A stretch of DNA of 64,000 nt from Thuidium tamariscinum (GCA_947034885.2 OX344758.2:312501-376500), one strand, 5' to 3'. Positions 11,683 through 24,136 are shown, counted from the stretch's first letter. The notes: generated from the letters alone by a model not told the origin. Translations and numbers: made by a program.

Positions 11683-14600
11683 CCCTCAGGAGTCACCGAA
11701 AACAGTGATAGACGAAGTGCACAGAACACACAGTAAGCAAGAACCTCCCACTCGCACTCCCAACCAGCCAAACGCACACCCCGACGACAGGGAAGCCCAG
11801 AGCTCCCGGACTCGAAAGTGTCCAAGGATAGCGATAATCCCAATCGAACTTTGACCAAAAATTAAATACACGCCCATGAAAAAGTAGGTTTATGGATGGC
11901 AATCAAAAGCCGAAATCTGGAGTCACGGCTCGACCCAGCACCAAACCCACCCAAATATACTGCCCCTCCGCTCCACACTTGGCTTGCAGTGGAACCGGGC
12001 GAACTATGTCTTTGAAAGCATTTCCCACAGACGGGATCGGCAAACGGCAGCGGCAGCCTCACGAAGCTTTTCTGTAGGTGGAGAGCGCAGCAGCCACTGC
12101 ACGACCAGACTTTCCATGTAGGCAAAAGCACCCATGACACTTCTGTGGGCGTCAACAAACCCCGGAAAAAAAAAATTACAATCGCTGGAGATCAAGATGC
12201 AGGTGGCGAACACGCGGGCACCTATCCAGCGGCCAGAACAGGACCTCCACCCGCTGCCACCATGCTGGCCATATTCTTCTGTACATCCACGTCCCTCTGT
12301 TGGCTGCCCTGTACATCCTGAACAAAAAACAATGCACCGCGGTCAGGTCCAAATTCTCAAACACATCCGTACACTCTTCCAGAAATTCTACTGCTGGTCT
12401 CCACTGCATCCATGCTTTCACATAAGCGGGGGAGGACTCCATACAAAAGCTCCGACACCTGGCCAAAGCGGAGATCACGTACCCCCACTGGAGGAGCATT
12501 CTCTACACTATGCTGCAAGCCCGGAATCTGGAGCTGCTGCTGTTGCTGCTGCTGTAGCATCTGTACTCTCCAAATAACACACCACAACAGTTGCTCAGCT
12601 CAGACACTCAGAACAACGATTCTTCGCGAAGGTACACTGCACACGAACTTAACACTCAGCTTCTGGCCTACTCACGAACGGAAACAGCACACATCAGGAA
12701 CGCAATATCTCGCTTACTTGCTGGGGATGCAACAGCAGTTGCTGCTGCCCTCCAGCGGCAACTGGAAGGTTCTTCGAAAGATCCCTCAACACACCCTGAA
12801 AAACAGGCCACGCAAAAGACACATCAACTCGCGGCACGTGCTCCGCCAAAATGATCCCAGAACCATGCTGTCTACCTGTGCAGGTTCTCGCGGTCTCAAC
12901 CCACCTTCTGAAATCACACACCAACATCATGCAGCTGCGTACCTTGTTGGCCCACATCAGGCCACAGGCATTGCACAGAGTGCGAGGACCGGATGGTCCT
13001 CGTCGCATCATTGGAGTAGACCGCTCTCCGATTCCGCAATGTACACACCTGCCCAGTGGGGAACGGAAAATCAGAAAACATGTGCACAAACAGGCCCTCC
13101 AAAAACAACCGGGAACCAGACGCCGCAAATCGTAACCCACATTCTAGGAAGAGAACGATGCAAGAGCGCTTGCAGCACAAAAAGTCACAACAAGGACGTA
13201 CGTCACTTCGGGTTGAACTCCTCCCGGACCCAAAGGCTGTCCAGGGGCTTGGGTACCATCCCAATTCGCAACAGCGCCGCCCTCTTCCTGACTGGGACGC
13301 GAAGAGGCGAACTGACCCTTCTTGCGCTGCATCCTGAACGCACTCCCAAGTTCACATCGTCAGAAATTCATCCGATTCCGCGCTAGTGGTCTTATCGCAA
13401 ATAGACTTCCCACCAAAGTCCACTACCAGGCAACCAGTGACGTGCCACAAACAACACGAGCGAGTTTCCTGATTCCCAATCCGACACGGACAAGACACGC
13501 CCAGGAGAAAAAGAAACTCAAATACGGCACCATTCAAGAGCAAACGCAAGCAAAGTGTCGTGGGTCAACACAACCAAAAAACTACCTTTGAGCGACTTCT
13601 TTGCGAACGGTGTACCGAATCCGCTTGTCGTAGCAACGCTCTTTGCGCTTCTCCCGAAACCGCGTCAAAGAGGCCAGCCTTTGCGGCATGTTCATGCGTG
13701 CCGGGAGCTCCGTCATTCCCTGCAGCATACGCCCAGCCACAACCTCAAAGGACATACCGGTACTCACACAAGGGCACTCCCTCAAACACGGCGACACAGT
13801 GTTCCGTCTGGAGAGGGGAGCTGCTGTTCACACTACCGCACATACATACAAGGTGATCAGAAAGCCGTCGCAACAAGTGGAAAAAAGAGAGCAAGAGAGC
13901 TGTACCTTGTGATGATGGTTGCTGGAAACATTGACACCCGACATGCCTGGAGGGATCTCGCGGCCGCCCAATAGAAGCAGCACAGCCTGGACCTGCAACC
14001 CAAACGCGCCAAACTCACGCGATCAACTCTCAAACACAACTCCCAACGTGGGCCGCTACAGTGACAACCACGAAGCCAAGAATCGCCGCAGATGGTGCTG
14101 TTTCTACCGCACCATCTGGTCCTTCTCGAACACGCCATGTTCATATGCAGATTACAAATTCGCTTGATCAAACACGAACACCACAGTGAGAGTGCATTCC
14201 GGCACGATATGATTCCACGGAGGGTCAGGATTGTTCACCTTCTCCGGCGGCACGGTGTCGAACACATACACTTCGCCCTGGTAAGAAAGCGTCAGCTGCG
14301 TGGAGCCCTGCGAGCGCACCGCCAGCGGCACGGGCTGGTCGCCCGGGTGGCCGCCGCCGTCGGAGTGCATGTCCGCCTCGTCCAGCCCTTCCTCGTCGCC
14401 CGCGTCCTCGTCGTGCTCGGCGCCGCCGGCGCCGTTCTCGTCGTTGCCGTGATGCATGCCGTGGCCGTGGTGGCCGTGGTGCACATGCACGTGCTCGCCC
14501 TCCAAATGCCCCGGCCCGCGCTGCTGCTGCTCCACCCCCGCCCCCGCCTGCCCGTCGGCGTCGCCGTGGCCGTGCACGTGCATCTCGTGCATGGCGTGGC

Positions 14601-14823
14601 CTAGGCCATGGCTCAGGCTGTGCGGGTGGTGGTGGAGTTGGCTGTGGTGCAGTTGCAGCGACTGGGCGTGCACGAGGTGGTCGGAGTCGGTGGTGGACAT
14701 CCCGACACTACATCTACTTCTTCCGCCAAGGCCAACTGGAGCGCTTGTCCCCCAAGTCCTCAGACCGGAACCAGCCCTTGGGCCCCGGGCCCCGGGCTCC
14801 TAGCACCCCTGTAGGCTATCAAT
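11683..14823 (-). repeat. Right arm of the giant inverted repeat
   Basis: Exact reverse complement of 1-3141 except substitutions at 11705, 11926, 11936 and 12049. The outer edge at 14823 is set only by the window start on the other arm. Confidence 0.97.
12222..14700 (-). CDS. ZML: TIFY-CCT-GATA zinc finger transcription factor (ZML class), right copy
   Basis: Reverse-strand twin of the gene at 124-2602, transcribed towards it. Exons in order: 14239-14700, 13906-13992, 13586-13719, 13202-13333, 12943-13048, 12718-12795, 12483-12560, 12222-12317. The predicted 390-residue protein is identical to the left copy: TIFY 137-142, CCT about 197-238, GATA finger C273/C276/C297/C300. All splice sites are kept. 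The four substitutions between the arms fall after the stop codon, so they are confined to the 3' region. Upstream sequence beyond 14823 is visible only for this copy (14824-16260) and is GC-moderate. Both copies appear able to encode the same factor. Whether both are expressed cannot be told from sequence. Confidence 0.93.
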
Positions 14824-16260
14824 TAGTGGCGCAGCGTGATTCCTCACCTATTAACTAACGCGGTGCACTATGAGAAACTCCAACTCCCGAAATCCAACTA
14901 GTACCGCCGAGCACAACCAGTGTCATCTCCATGGATCATCATCTCCTCGCGCACGACCCCACACGGCGCCGCATCCTCGGCTGCCGAGTGCTGTACCTCC
15001 ACCTGGGCAAGAAGGAATCCAGACACAACCACGATCACTGGAAGAACCAGAAGCACCAACCACCAGGGATGAACATCGTAAGCCACCTTGAAGAACAAAC
15101 CCCCCGCAATATGTGCCGTGACCGCAATTGACAATACAACGGCAGAGGATGTAATCAGGGATTTTTTGAAGTGGGAAATGATACCAAAGTCGTCACAAAG
15201 CAACAAACGATACGATTAAATGCTTATATGATAATGATGAAATCCCATGCCAGCAGCATACCAGAAAAGATTGGACTCTGGTCTTTCCTCAACCCTAAAT
15301 TGCAGCTCAGAGATTAGCAGGTCCACTGAATTTTTGAATCACAACATCAATTCAACCTAAAATAGACCTAAAGTGGAAAAAGAAATTCTGTTGAAATCCA
15401 AAGCTCACTTTGTATATGCAACGATTAGCGTGCGAACTCCAGGAGAAACATCGGAAACTATCCACCATAATAGCTCCTCACGATGGGTGCTCAATCTCTT
15501 CCTGACGATGCGTATAGTCACCAACACTCCTACACGACGTCATTAAATTTTTCCAAACAACAATCTCCAGGTGTACTCAAATACCCCTCGCCATAATTTC
15601 TACGAAATCATCCCGAAAAAAATATTAGGAACCACCGAGGCTTCGATTGTCGTGTACACCGCCCTGAATCCTCACTGCCAGTCCTGATTTTCGACGACGG
15701 CTTCGTATCTCTATCAGTAGAAACACCCCCCTGGGTCCTGAAATCAACCCACCCGAAACCAGGGATTGCAATCAAATTCGACAAAACCCACAACGCAAAA
15801 TTAAAATTTCCGCACACAGGGGAACTGAAGCGCGCGATACCTGAACGTGGTTACGTCTTGGCCATAGCCGGTGCGAGAGGCGCGGCACCCGTGGAAAGCG
15901 CCAACCATGTCCAAATCATGACAATGCGACGGCTGACCACGAAACGAAGCGAAACCCTAGTTGTGAGAGAGCCAAAAAACGTGGGCAAAGTCGCTCTTCG
16001 ACCGGGAAATGCAACAATATTGCGAGGTGGCAGAGAAGCTTGCGTGACGGATTGCAGACGAAGGGCGCGACGACGGAAGCGAGGGGAGGGCGGGCAGGGA
16101 GAGAGAGACGGCAAGCTTGGCTCCCTCGCGAGAGGCAAGGCGGGCACGGGCATAAGTAAGACTTTATGCCCCCCTTTGAGACCTGTAACTTTTCCGCGGG
16201 TCTCGAGGTGGAGAGCTTTTACTGTGGGCGGTTCGACTTTTTTACCCTCAGGTTAGTGCT
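14824..16260 (-). other. GC-moderate region upstream of right TIFY-GATA copy
   Basis: Distinctly less AT-rich than its surroundings, with a GC- and CpG-rich core at about 15850-16200. It could hold the promoter of the right GATA copy, of the frame at 14898-15206, or of both. Possible first exon on the minus strand at about 15920-15842: an ATG followed by 22 open codons and an AG/GTATCG donor. No acceptor could be matched to it. Confidence 0.4.
14898..15206 (-). CDS. Unidentified reading frame with two hydrophobic segments
   Basis: About 100 codons open on the minus strand, ending some 200 bp upstream of the right GATA start codon. Two stretches look like membrane spans, LITSSAVVLSIAVTAHIAGG and WWLVLLVLPVIVVVSGFLLA, separated by a short loop and followed by a charged tail. 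That pattern is unlikely from random sequence. There is no ATG before the first span, an in-frame stop lies just upstream, and I could not find an in-frame splice acceptor. It may be a terminal exon whose start was lost, a gene remnant, or chance. No family was recognised. Confidence 0.3.
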   Translation of the reverse strand: MLLCDDFGIISHFKKSLITSSAVVLSIAVTAHIAGGLFFKVAYDVHPWWLVLLVLPVIVVVSGFLLAQVEVQHSAAEDAAPCGVVREEMMIHGDDTGCARRY

Positions 16261-16348
16261 TTAGTACTGTTACCCTGGCTGGCCTTCAGTTGAATTCAGT
16301 TGCCTGTTTTCCACGGGCCGGGGTGGATTTTTCAAGGCTGGCCCTGTG
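16261..16348. other. Short unassigned gap
   Basis: No feature seen. Confidence 0.3.
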
Positions 16349-16735
16349 AAGCACCCAAAACCGTCCAAATAAGGAATTCAGCATAGTTGGAGGTAGATTT
16401 TCCTAAAACTGATATTTTTCTACTATTAGCGAGTGAAAATCATGAATATTCCAAAAAAGAAATAGAATTTTCGGACATTCTATGTAATTTCTATGTTTTT
16501 TTGAAGTGATGGCTCCCTAGACCACTGAAAGTGTGCAATAGGTGCACCTAAAATTGAACCTTGCAAAAATCAGCACTCAACCAACCAGATTTTCCTATGT
16601 GTCCTTCAATTGTGTCAACAAATTACAATCACACATGTGGCAAATAAATTAATTGCACTCTAGGGACATATTTGAGTGACTCTACAGTCCATTGCAAGGT
16701 ACATGGACAAGGATGGACATTTCTCCCTTAAGGTA
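16349..16735 (+). mobile_element. Diverged copy of the GTGGAAACACCC (Tc1/mariner-like) repeat
   Basis: Begins GAAGCACCCAAAACCGTCC and matches the left arm of the element at 51585. The shared blocks include AATAAGGAATTCAGCATA, ATTAGCGAGTGAAAAT and the ACATGTGGC block, then a tail containing CTACAGTCCATTGCAAGG. Termini are degraded. Non-coding. Confidence 0.65.
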
Positions 16736-17224
16736 GAAGCACCAAAAATCAACACTTCTGCTATCACGTACTACCTAAGCCTAAACAATGAATTATTTGG
16801 AGAGAATGTTAACCAACTATAAGCAATTGTAACTCCAGCCTTGAATTAAAACCTTAACACATACATAACATTGTATTAGCCAACTGATCGTGTCCCTCTA
16901 AGGTGGAGAGATAATTCCGCCCTAAATAATGGGGGGATTTAGTTATAATTTGTAGATAGGGCTTGGCTACGTTTTTCATTCTACAATGCACATTCATTCC
17001 TATGCCTATCCCCTTCCCCCTTGTGGAATCTATTAGAACTTTCTTAGTTGGAGGGATGCAAGCAAAAAAAACCACCCTAAAGAAGGTGAATAATGTTATG
17101 TAGGTTTTAATGGCAAATGATAAATTAGTATTATAGATGAACAAGTAAGCACCTTTTAAGCAATGGACACTTAGTATGTATGATTTATATTCTAAAAAAT
17201 ACTTAATATCACTAAACTCATTAT
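16736..17224. other. AT-rich gap
   Basis: No supported gene. The open frames here have no recognisable content. Confidence 0.35.
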
Positions 17225-17806
17225 TAATTATTTCCTTTGTCCTACTAAAAATCTCAAAATCAAGCAAATTTCTTGTTCTACTAAAAAGCTCCATTTCTTG
17301 AATTTGAACATTGAGTAAGTCTTTGTTGTATTGAACAACCTTATGGAGGCTAATGGGAGCATTCCTTTAGCCTTGCAAGCTTGGCTTTGCCTATATGATG
17401 CACCTTATACAAATTGCTTCCTCAAAAAATGGTATTGACAATGCATTTGGTGACCACTTCAATGCTATGAAACTTTGATCATTAAGTAAGCTAAGATTCC
17501 ATGTTGTAATTATTTAGGTTGTACATCATGTTTTTAGCATCCTATTGTTGACACCACCTTTTAAATCACATAAAATGATAGAGTTGGTAGCATTTACAAA
17601 ATGTGCTCAAAAATCATACTTTCTATATAGATTTGGAATGCCTAAATGATAGTGGGTATGCTCAGGATTTTGCATAGATCTAAAGATAGATCACTCATTT
17701 TCAAATGCATGTATTAGTGATACTATGATTGAAAATACAATTAATCTCTAGAGGAAAAGGTTTTTGAAACCTATTAGTGGGACATAGGGAGTATGACTTT
17801 AAAAGC
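17225..17806 (+). repeat. Interspersed repeat R1, copy B (MITE-free)
   Basis: Collinear with 8585-9530 but lacks the 364-bp MITE: sequence runs straight through ACATCATG/TTTTTAGCATCC at 17524. A piggyBac-like element begins where the homology ends (17809). Confidence 0.7.
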
Positions 17807-17808
17807 TT

Positions 17809-19031
17809 TTAACCCCTAAAAGATTTGGGACTTTTTTAGACTACAAAAAAACACTAAACACTGCCATTTCTATAGCAAGGAGTTAAATAATTTTGAAAGT
17901 TTTTTTTTCACATTTAATCATAAGATCTCACACCTAACTAGTATGAAAATATATGAAAAAAATTCAAAAATTTTAACCTCAAAGATTGCAAGATATTTGC
18001 ATTTAAAGTCAAAAAAATAAGTTTTTCAACACATTATCAGACTGAATTTATTTGATTTTGAACACTATTAACTTTACTTTTTTGCACTATAGAGTTTCAA
18101 GCTTTAAATATTTATTATATAGAATTGAGTTGAGAGTCTAGAAAAAAAATACAAAAAACTTAATTTTGATTCTTAAAAAAATTGTTATATAGAAGTAGGT
18201 ACAAGATAGAAAGAAAAGTTAATTAATAAATATCTCTAAGATGGAATTAAAATGCACTAATACCAATGGTGAGATTGTTCTAGCAAGAAAAATAAACCAT
18301 GTGCAATTTTTATTTTTTTTATTGTAAAAATTGCATTTAGAAGTGAATTTTAGAAGTTATTTTTTCAAGAAGATGATCAAACTACCATTAGATGAAATTT
18401 GAGGGCAAGAAGAGACTACGAGTTCCCAAACTGTATAAACTCTTGGAACAATGCCACATTGGTAGTTTGGGGTGGCCAAGATTGTGCCATGTCAAATATT
18501 AATTAAATTCATTAACTAATTTATTTATTTATAATTAATTTTTAATAGGTTTCAATTTCCTAATACCTTTTGAAAAAAAATTCTTCACAAAATTTAGAAA
18601 TTCAGGTTCAATTTCTTAATCCTTTTTGAAAAAAAAATTCTTCAAGAATTTAGAAATTTAGGTTACTAGGGCTAATTCACAATTCCTAGAGAGCTCAAGG
18701 GGTTGCTAGGGGAACAACTCTAAAATAGTCTCTTTTTGCCCTCAAATTTCATCTAATGCCAAAAGACAAGATTGTCCGTAACTTTCTCATGATAAATCCA
18801 AATGGAATGAATCAAAACTTTCTACATAAAAAATAATATACTCTACAAGAAAAAAATATTATTTAAAAAAATCATATAATAATTTATTTTTTTGGCTGTC
18901 CCTTCTTCCTTGTTTTAAGTTTACTTGGGCATAACTTTTCTTCTTGGGCTTTGATTGAAAAAAAATTATATTCTTAGAAAGCTAATCAACCCATAGGTAC
19001 CTGCCCAAAATACATTTGTCCCTTAGGTTAA
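17809..19031 (-). mobile_element. piggyBac-like non-autonomous element with a nested MITE
   Basis: Bounded by TTAA at 17809-17812 and 19028-19031, with ends CCCCTAAAAG and CCCTTAGG. Internally it matches the element at 36207-37130 in reverse orientation. It is interrupted by the CAT...ATG MITE at 18386-18758, leaving about 850 bp of its own. TTAA target sites and C-rich termini are hallmarks of piggyBac elements. No transposase is visible. Confidence 0.65.
18386..18758. mobile_element. CAT...ATG MITE nested in a piggyBac-like element
   Basis: Ends CATTAGATGAAATTTGAGG and CCTCAAATTTCATCTAATG, extended inward as GGCAAGAAGAGAC and GTCTCTTTTTGCC. 373 bp, non-coding. The empty paralogous site (reverse complement near 36560-36570) shows no obvious target duplication. 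Confidence 0.9.
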
Positions 19032-21808
19032 CTAACCAATCAATTGATAGGATTTTTGGAATCAAAATCAAAACCTAACCTAATTCTTCTTTTAAATCTT
19101 ATTTTTAACTCTCTATAATGATAAAGCAAGTGAAAATTAGAATTCCCTAGCACAAATTATCATGTGATGAAATTTTTAAGCTAACTAGTATAGAAAACTT
19201 CATCTATTTATTTCTAAAAACAAAAAAAATCAACTAAGTTTAAACTTTGATTCTAACTTCTTCTTAGTTCTAATTAGTTCTTACTACTATCCCTAAATTA
19301 TCTTCTATTCTTAGTTAAAATTGGAGACATTGATCCAAATTGCTTCCAAGTTTCATCCACCTTTATCCTATTCAAAATTAAATGGTTTTGAAAGTGTGAA
19401 TTTTTTTTGGATTATTCTTTGGATACTCTAAAAGATTCTAAAATAGAATATCCCTTAGGTACATCCAAAAGATTTATATTAATTATCAATCAATCTTCTC
19501 TAATATGGATTTTTTTTTTTTTAAAATAATATTTTTAGAATTTTTTCTATTTTTTAAATGAAAATTAGAAAATTAAAAATTAAAAAAAAAGACACTTAAA
19601 CAATAAATCTTTAATTACAAAGTTATTAATGGATGAAATTTTTGTATAAATTAGTAAATTTAAACTTCATCCTTCAATTACTTTTAGATTGAATAAGCGA
19701 TTAGACTTTTGTTTTGACCTAAAAATTCCAATTTCTAACTAGATTTTATATTCCCTTTGAAATTCTTTTGAATAAAAATTATTGATTTTTCATCCAAATT
19801 TTCATCCAAAGTTCATCTACTTATGACTTCTTTAATTTTTGGTTATTTTTAAATGTAATATATTTTTAAAAACTTCTAATGGCTACCTACAAGATTCTAT
19901 ATTCTAATTCTAAATCCAAGACCTTGGCTTACATGCCAATTTTTAATTGACTTTGTAACGTATGAAAATCAAAAGGAATAAAAAACAAATATTAATTTAA
20001 GATACTTGGCTTTTAAAAGATTCCATTACATCATCTTCTAGAACCACCAATTAAATTGCTTCATAATGCCTTGCTCCCTCCATGTTGATAAGGCCATCGC
20101 AAAATTCAAATATTAATCTATTTTTGTGTTCAATTCATCCTAATGTTTAATTTCATTGTACTTTGTGTAGGAATTTATTAAACTGAAGTATTTTGAATAG
20201 TTCCTATGATTTTTGGAATTATTTAAATGTCCAAAAATTCTTGATAATCCTAAATCAAATCAAATCAAATTTTATTTGTTTGGTAATTTTCCTATTAATC
20301 TTTGAGATATTTTTTAAAGTTTTGTTTGTTTCCATTTGGATTATTAGGCCTAATAAAACAAAATCCAAACAAAAATCCAAAATCCCTAATTCTTTTAAGA
20401 ATCTTAATTAATAACTACCAAACAATGAATTAAAGAATAAAGAATTTGAACTCGATAATAAGATTTTCACCTTAATAATTTTTTATTGTTATATTTTGTC
20501 ATGTGATTTTATTCCTTGCTTTTATTCTTCTTTGTTTCTATCATTTTTTCATTTGTGTTTTGAAGTTTGGAGAGAGGGTTATTTTGGAGACTTGATGGAA
20601 GGACTAGTTTAAGGGAGATTGCTATTGGTTTAAATAGCAAGTTTTTAAACCAAAAGTTGGTATGGCATGGCTCTAATTGCCTAGTCTTAACTATTCAATA
20701 TTTTCAAATTTAACCCCTAAATGACGCTAAAGTTGTTTTTTGTAATATAGGACAAAATTACAAGGTTAGCATTCATTCTCGGAATCAAGGTTGGAAAAGA
20801 AAAATCTTCTATAGTACTTTAACTTCAAATGTACACTTTTGAAATTTCTAATACCAATGATTCCCTCGGTTTTAGAAAAGATGGTTTTTAGGGTGACCTT
20901 GCATCATTTCAGGGTTAATTAGAATTTTTGTTCAAATTGTAAAATTGTTCAACACTCACCAACTTTTCAACCTAATCAAACTCTCATTGTCTATACTATT
21001 GTGAGTTGATTGCTATAGGTTGTGAGCTGACTAATTGTATGTTGTAGGTTGCTACATGTTGCTCTGTCATTGGCCAAATCTTTGGAGCTCCCCATCATTC
21101 CTGCAATTGGTTTCCAACTCATTTAATTGGTTGCCTTATTTGTACTACCGGTTCAAAATTGGCAAGTCTAGAATTTGGATTTTGGGAGGGAAAGGCGGAA
21201 ATTGATATAGATAATTCAAAATTAAAGGCACTAAGGACTAAATAAGCATAAAGAAAAGAAAACTAAGGCTATACTAATTTTTATAGAAAATTTAGAAAAT
21301 TTTCTCACTTTCTAGTTTTAATACTTTTGGAATTTTTTTCTCTAAATCTACGGTTTTACAATTTTTTTCAAACAACACCAACCTAACTAAAGGAATACAA
21401 AAAATAAGGAAATAAGTTAAAAGGAAAGGAGAAGAAATTCTCACAAATGTAGTTATTTAGCAAAAGGGACCATCAAAGTTAATTTTTGCACTTTAAATAC
21501 CCAAGGCTATAAGTGAAGATTCTTAATTCAAAAAGTCTACGGTCAAAGTTTTGTTGTGCAAGAACAACCAAATTCTAAGTTTGTTTAAATCATAATATGA
21601 TTATTTCTAGAGAATATTAATTTCTAAAGAAGATGCTTATAATAGTGTTTAATTGAACATTAAAGATAGTATTTTAATTTTTGTTATATAACAAAATTGG
21701 ATGCTATTTGTTTAATAAACTTTTGGCAAAATCAAACTTTGCCGCCTCAAGCTTATTAATACCAAATTCTATTGCAATGAGCCCAAATTGTTAGTACTAT
21801 ATGATATC
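19032..21808. other. AT-rich stretch with repeat debris
   Basis: No supported gene. Around 20712 a TTTAACCCCTAAATG end resembles the piggyBac-like termini, but no partner end was found. The rest is low-complexity A/T-rich sequence. Confidence 0.35.
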
Positions 21809-22310
21809 TTAATTATCCCTTAAAGATCATCAAGGCCATTTTTCTATAAAAAAAAACTCTCAAAACTACCATTTTTGTTGCATTCATCTAAGAAAACAAA
21901 AAACAAAACATGTCTTTAAGAATATAACCATAGGATTCTATACTTAACTTGATTGAAATCATGTGGTAAAAATTTCATGAAGTTTGATTGTATAGATTGG
22001 AAGATATGAGCTTTAAAAGTTGAAAAAATGAGTTTTTTGAATTGTGGTCTACAATTTAAGATGACTTTGACTACCATTTGTTAAAAAATTTGCACTAATG
22101 AATTTAGATTTATAGTTTTTGTGTTAAAGAATTGAGTTGAGAGTCTAGGAAAAAATTCATAAAAATAACACTTGACTACCATTCTTTAAGAAATTATTAA
22201 TTAGAAATACTTGCAAGATTGAAATCTTGAAAAACTAAATGGTTTATAGCTCTAAGATGGGATTGAAATACAATAAACCCAATAGTGAGATTATTTTAGC
22301 TAGTAAACGT
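21809..22310 (-). mobile_element. Truncated piggyBac-like element
   Basis: Starts at TTAATTATCCCTTAAAG, then follows the 36207-37130 element in reverse. It includes the block around AATAGTGAGATTATTTTAGC and stops abruptly near 22310. Confidence 0.5.
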
Positions 22311-22784
22311 ATCCTTGTCTTACCTCCTACTACCCACATTATATAAAGAGTTCATCCTCTCATCTCCATACAATTAAAGGTAAGTGGCTTTCAAAGTAGA
22401 ACATGGTATATTTTGTATGATATGTTATATTGAACATTATATTTGCACTAGATATGCAATTAGCTTGTATGTAGCATCACATGTAACATTGTGATGTTGT
22501 AAAAAACATCTTCATGAATGCATGGCATAAAATACATAGACAAAAGACATCAAATTGCCGACATCACACTAAACAACAAGCTATTTTAATTTTTGTACAT
22601 TGTAGACATCTACCCATCTATGTAGATGTTGAATAATTTAATGCATCCCTATAGTAAAGTAATGTTCGTAGGGACATCATTCTATCTACTACAATAATAA
22701 AGTACATTCCATGATTTGTAGAAAAAGGTACACAATTGCTTTGAAGATCACAATTATAAATGAATGTCTTGAAAACCAATGATG
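22311..22784. other. AT-rich gap
   Basis: Nothing recognised. Confidence 0.3.
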
Positions 22785-23006
22785 CTAGTATATGAGCATA
22801 AAAATGTGAGCCTATGAGTCGTGAGCCTAAGTATAAATAAGTAACCTACACTCATTGAAAGTATTTATAACATAAATATGTATAATATAAGTGTTTACAA
22901 CATAAATACACTATAACCATAGAGGTGTCTATAATATAGATACCTATACTATAGGTGTATAGAGTTTTAGGCTCATAGGCTCACACTTTCTATGCTCACA
23001 TACTAG
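22785..23006. mobile_element. GCTAG-family MITE
   Basis: Ends CTAGTATATGAGC and GCTCACATACTAG, with a middle of ACCTATA/TATAGGT palindromes. Flanking octamers CAATGATG and CAACCATG are similar but not identical, so a target duplication is uncertain. Related to 48414-48638 and 63357-63580. Confidence 0.75.
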
Positions 23007-24065
23007 CAACCATGTCTTAAAAACATCCCCAAATGCATCATATCAACTAGTATATCCATGATCTAGTCTTTTATCCCAAGGTAGACATCTAAAATTACAA
23101 TCTATGTTCAAAAGACACATCTAAATACATGTCACATGTATAGAAGTAACTACCACGAAAAACACAAAGTTGTCCTCAAGGATGTCTATTATGACATTAA
23201 CATCTCTACACTAATGTCTTTGTAAATATCCCTAATTTTTATAGATATGAAAAATGTTGATCCCAAAAATTGCTATGTTAGCATTTATAGATGCCAAGTT
23301 AGCCAATTTTTTTCACCAACAAGTAGCATGACATGTTAACTACTACATCAAGTGCCACATCAAGTGCCATATCATGGACATGCAATGAATGAAAAGTCAT
23401 GTACTTTGGTTTTCCTACACTTAGGTGGAAACCACATTACAACCTTTGAAGACCTTGTTGACCATTTTTTTTATGTCATGTACTAAACATTTAATGTTTT
23501 GCCTTAATGTATCTAGAATGTTTTTAGCACATTTGCCATGAGCAAATTCTTTTATGTCTATGCAAATGTAGGAGGACATCGTGCATGACATTCCAACGCA
23601 AAAATCCTAATATAAGAAAAGAACACGCGTTTCTTCTAGTAATCCTTCTTTTTCTTCTCTTATTCCTTCACTCTTTTCCTTGACTTTCCTTTTACACCTT
23701 TGACAAAACTAAATTGTTACTTGACTTTTCTTACACCACAAATTCCACTAGAAGAAACTTGCATTTTTTGTGGTATTTTCAAAGATGTAAAAATATGTCT
23801 TTCCCAAATGAAGGCACGTCAACTCTAATGTCATCTAAAATTCGTTGTATGTGGCATTCCTATAGATGGCTAAAATCTATAATAATGCAGTGTGATGTTT
23901 ACATATTTTACAAAAATTACTATTCATACCTCGTGTTTGCATTCTATATAATTTTTGTAAGAAACTTACATAAAATCCAGCCAATCAACAATTGACATGT
24001 ATTGATTGTCATGTCATTGAAAAAGTCACCACCTAAGTAGGCAACTACCACCTATATATCAAAGT
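23007..24065. other. Unassigned stretch
   Basis: No supported gene. Two CACTAGAAGAAAC/TTTCTTCTAGT end-like motifs (about 23630 and 23745) hint at decayed CACTA-type MITEs. Confidence 0.3.
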
Positions 24066-24136
24066 GTTGCTAGGGAGGTTTGAACCTCCCACCTCTTCAT
24101 TGGAGTACAAGGCTTATGCCAATGCATCCACTAGCA
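24066..24136 (-). repeat. tRNA-like sequence, probably SINE-derived
   Basis: On the minus strand a 5-bp GCTAG end pairs with CTAGC at the 3' side, and GGGAGGTTCAAACCTCCC has the form of a T arm with an internal B box. The D and anticodon arms are not clean, so I do not call a functional tRNA. Confidence 0.3.

Noticed and set aside
1-14823. Palindrome as a plain assembly or hairpin-read artefact
   Set aside because: An 8.5-kb unrelated spacer, real substitutions near the inner edge and different 3' ends make it unlikely, though it still needs read-level proof.
15851-16256. Overlapping Arg/Pro-rich open frames in both directions
   Set aside because: Typical of a GC/CpG-rich promoter-like stretch; no recognisable protein features.
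22777-23014. 8-bp target duplication (hAT type) for the GCTAG MITE
   Set aside because: The similar flanks partly belong to the inverted ends themselves; other copies do not show a consistent duplication.
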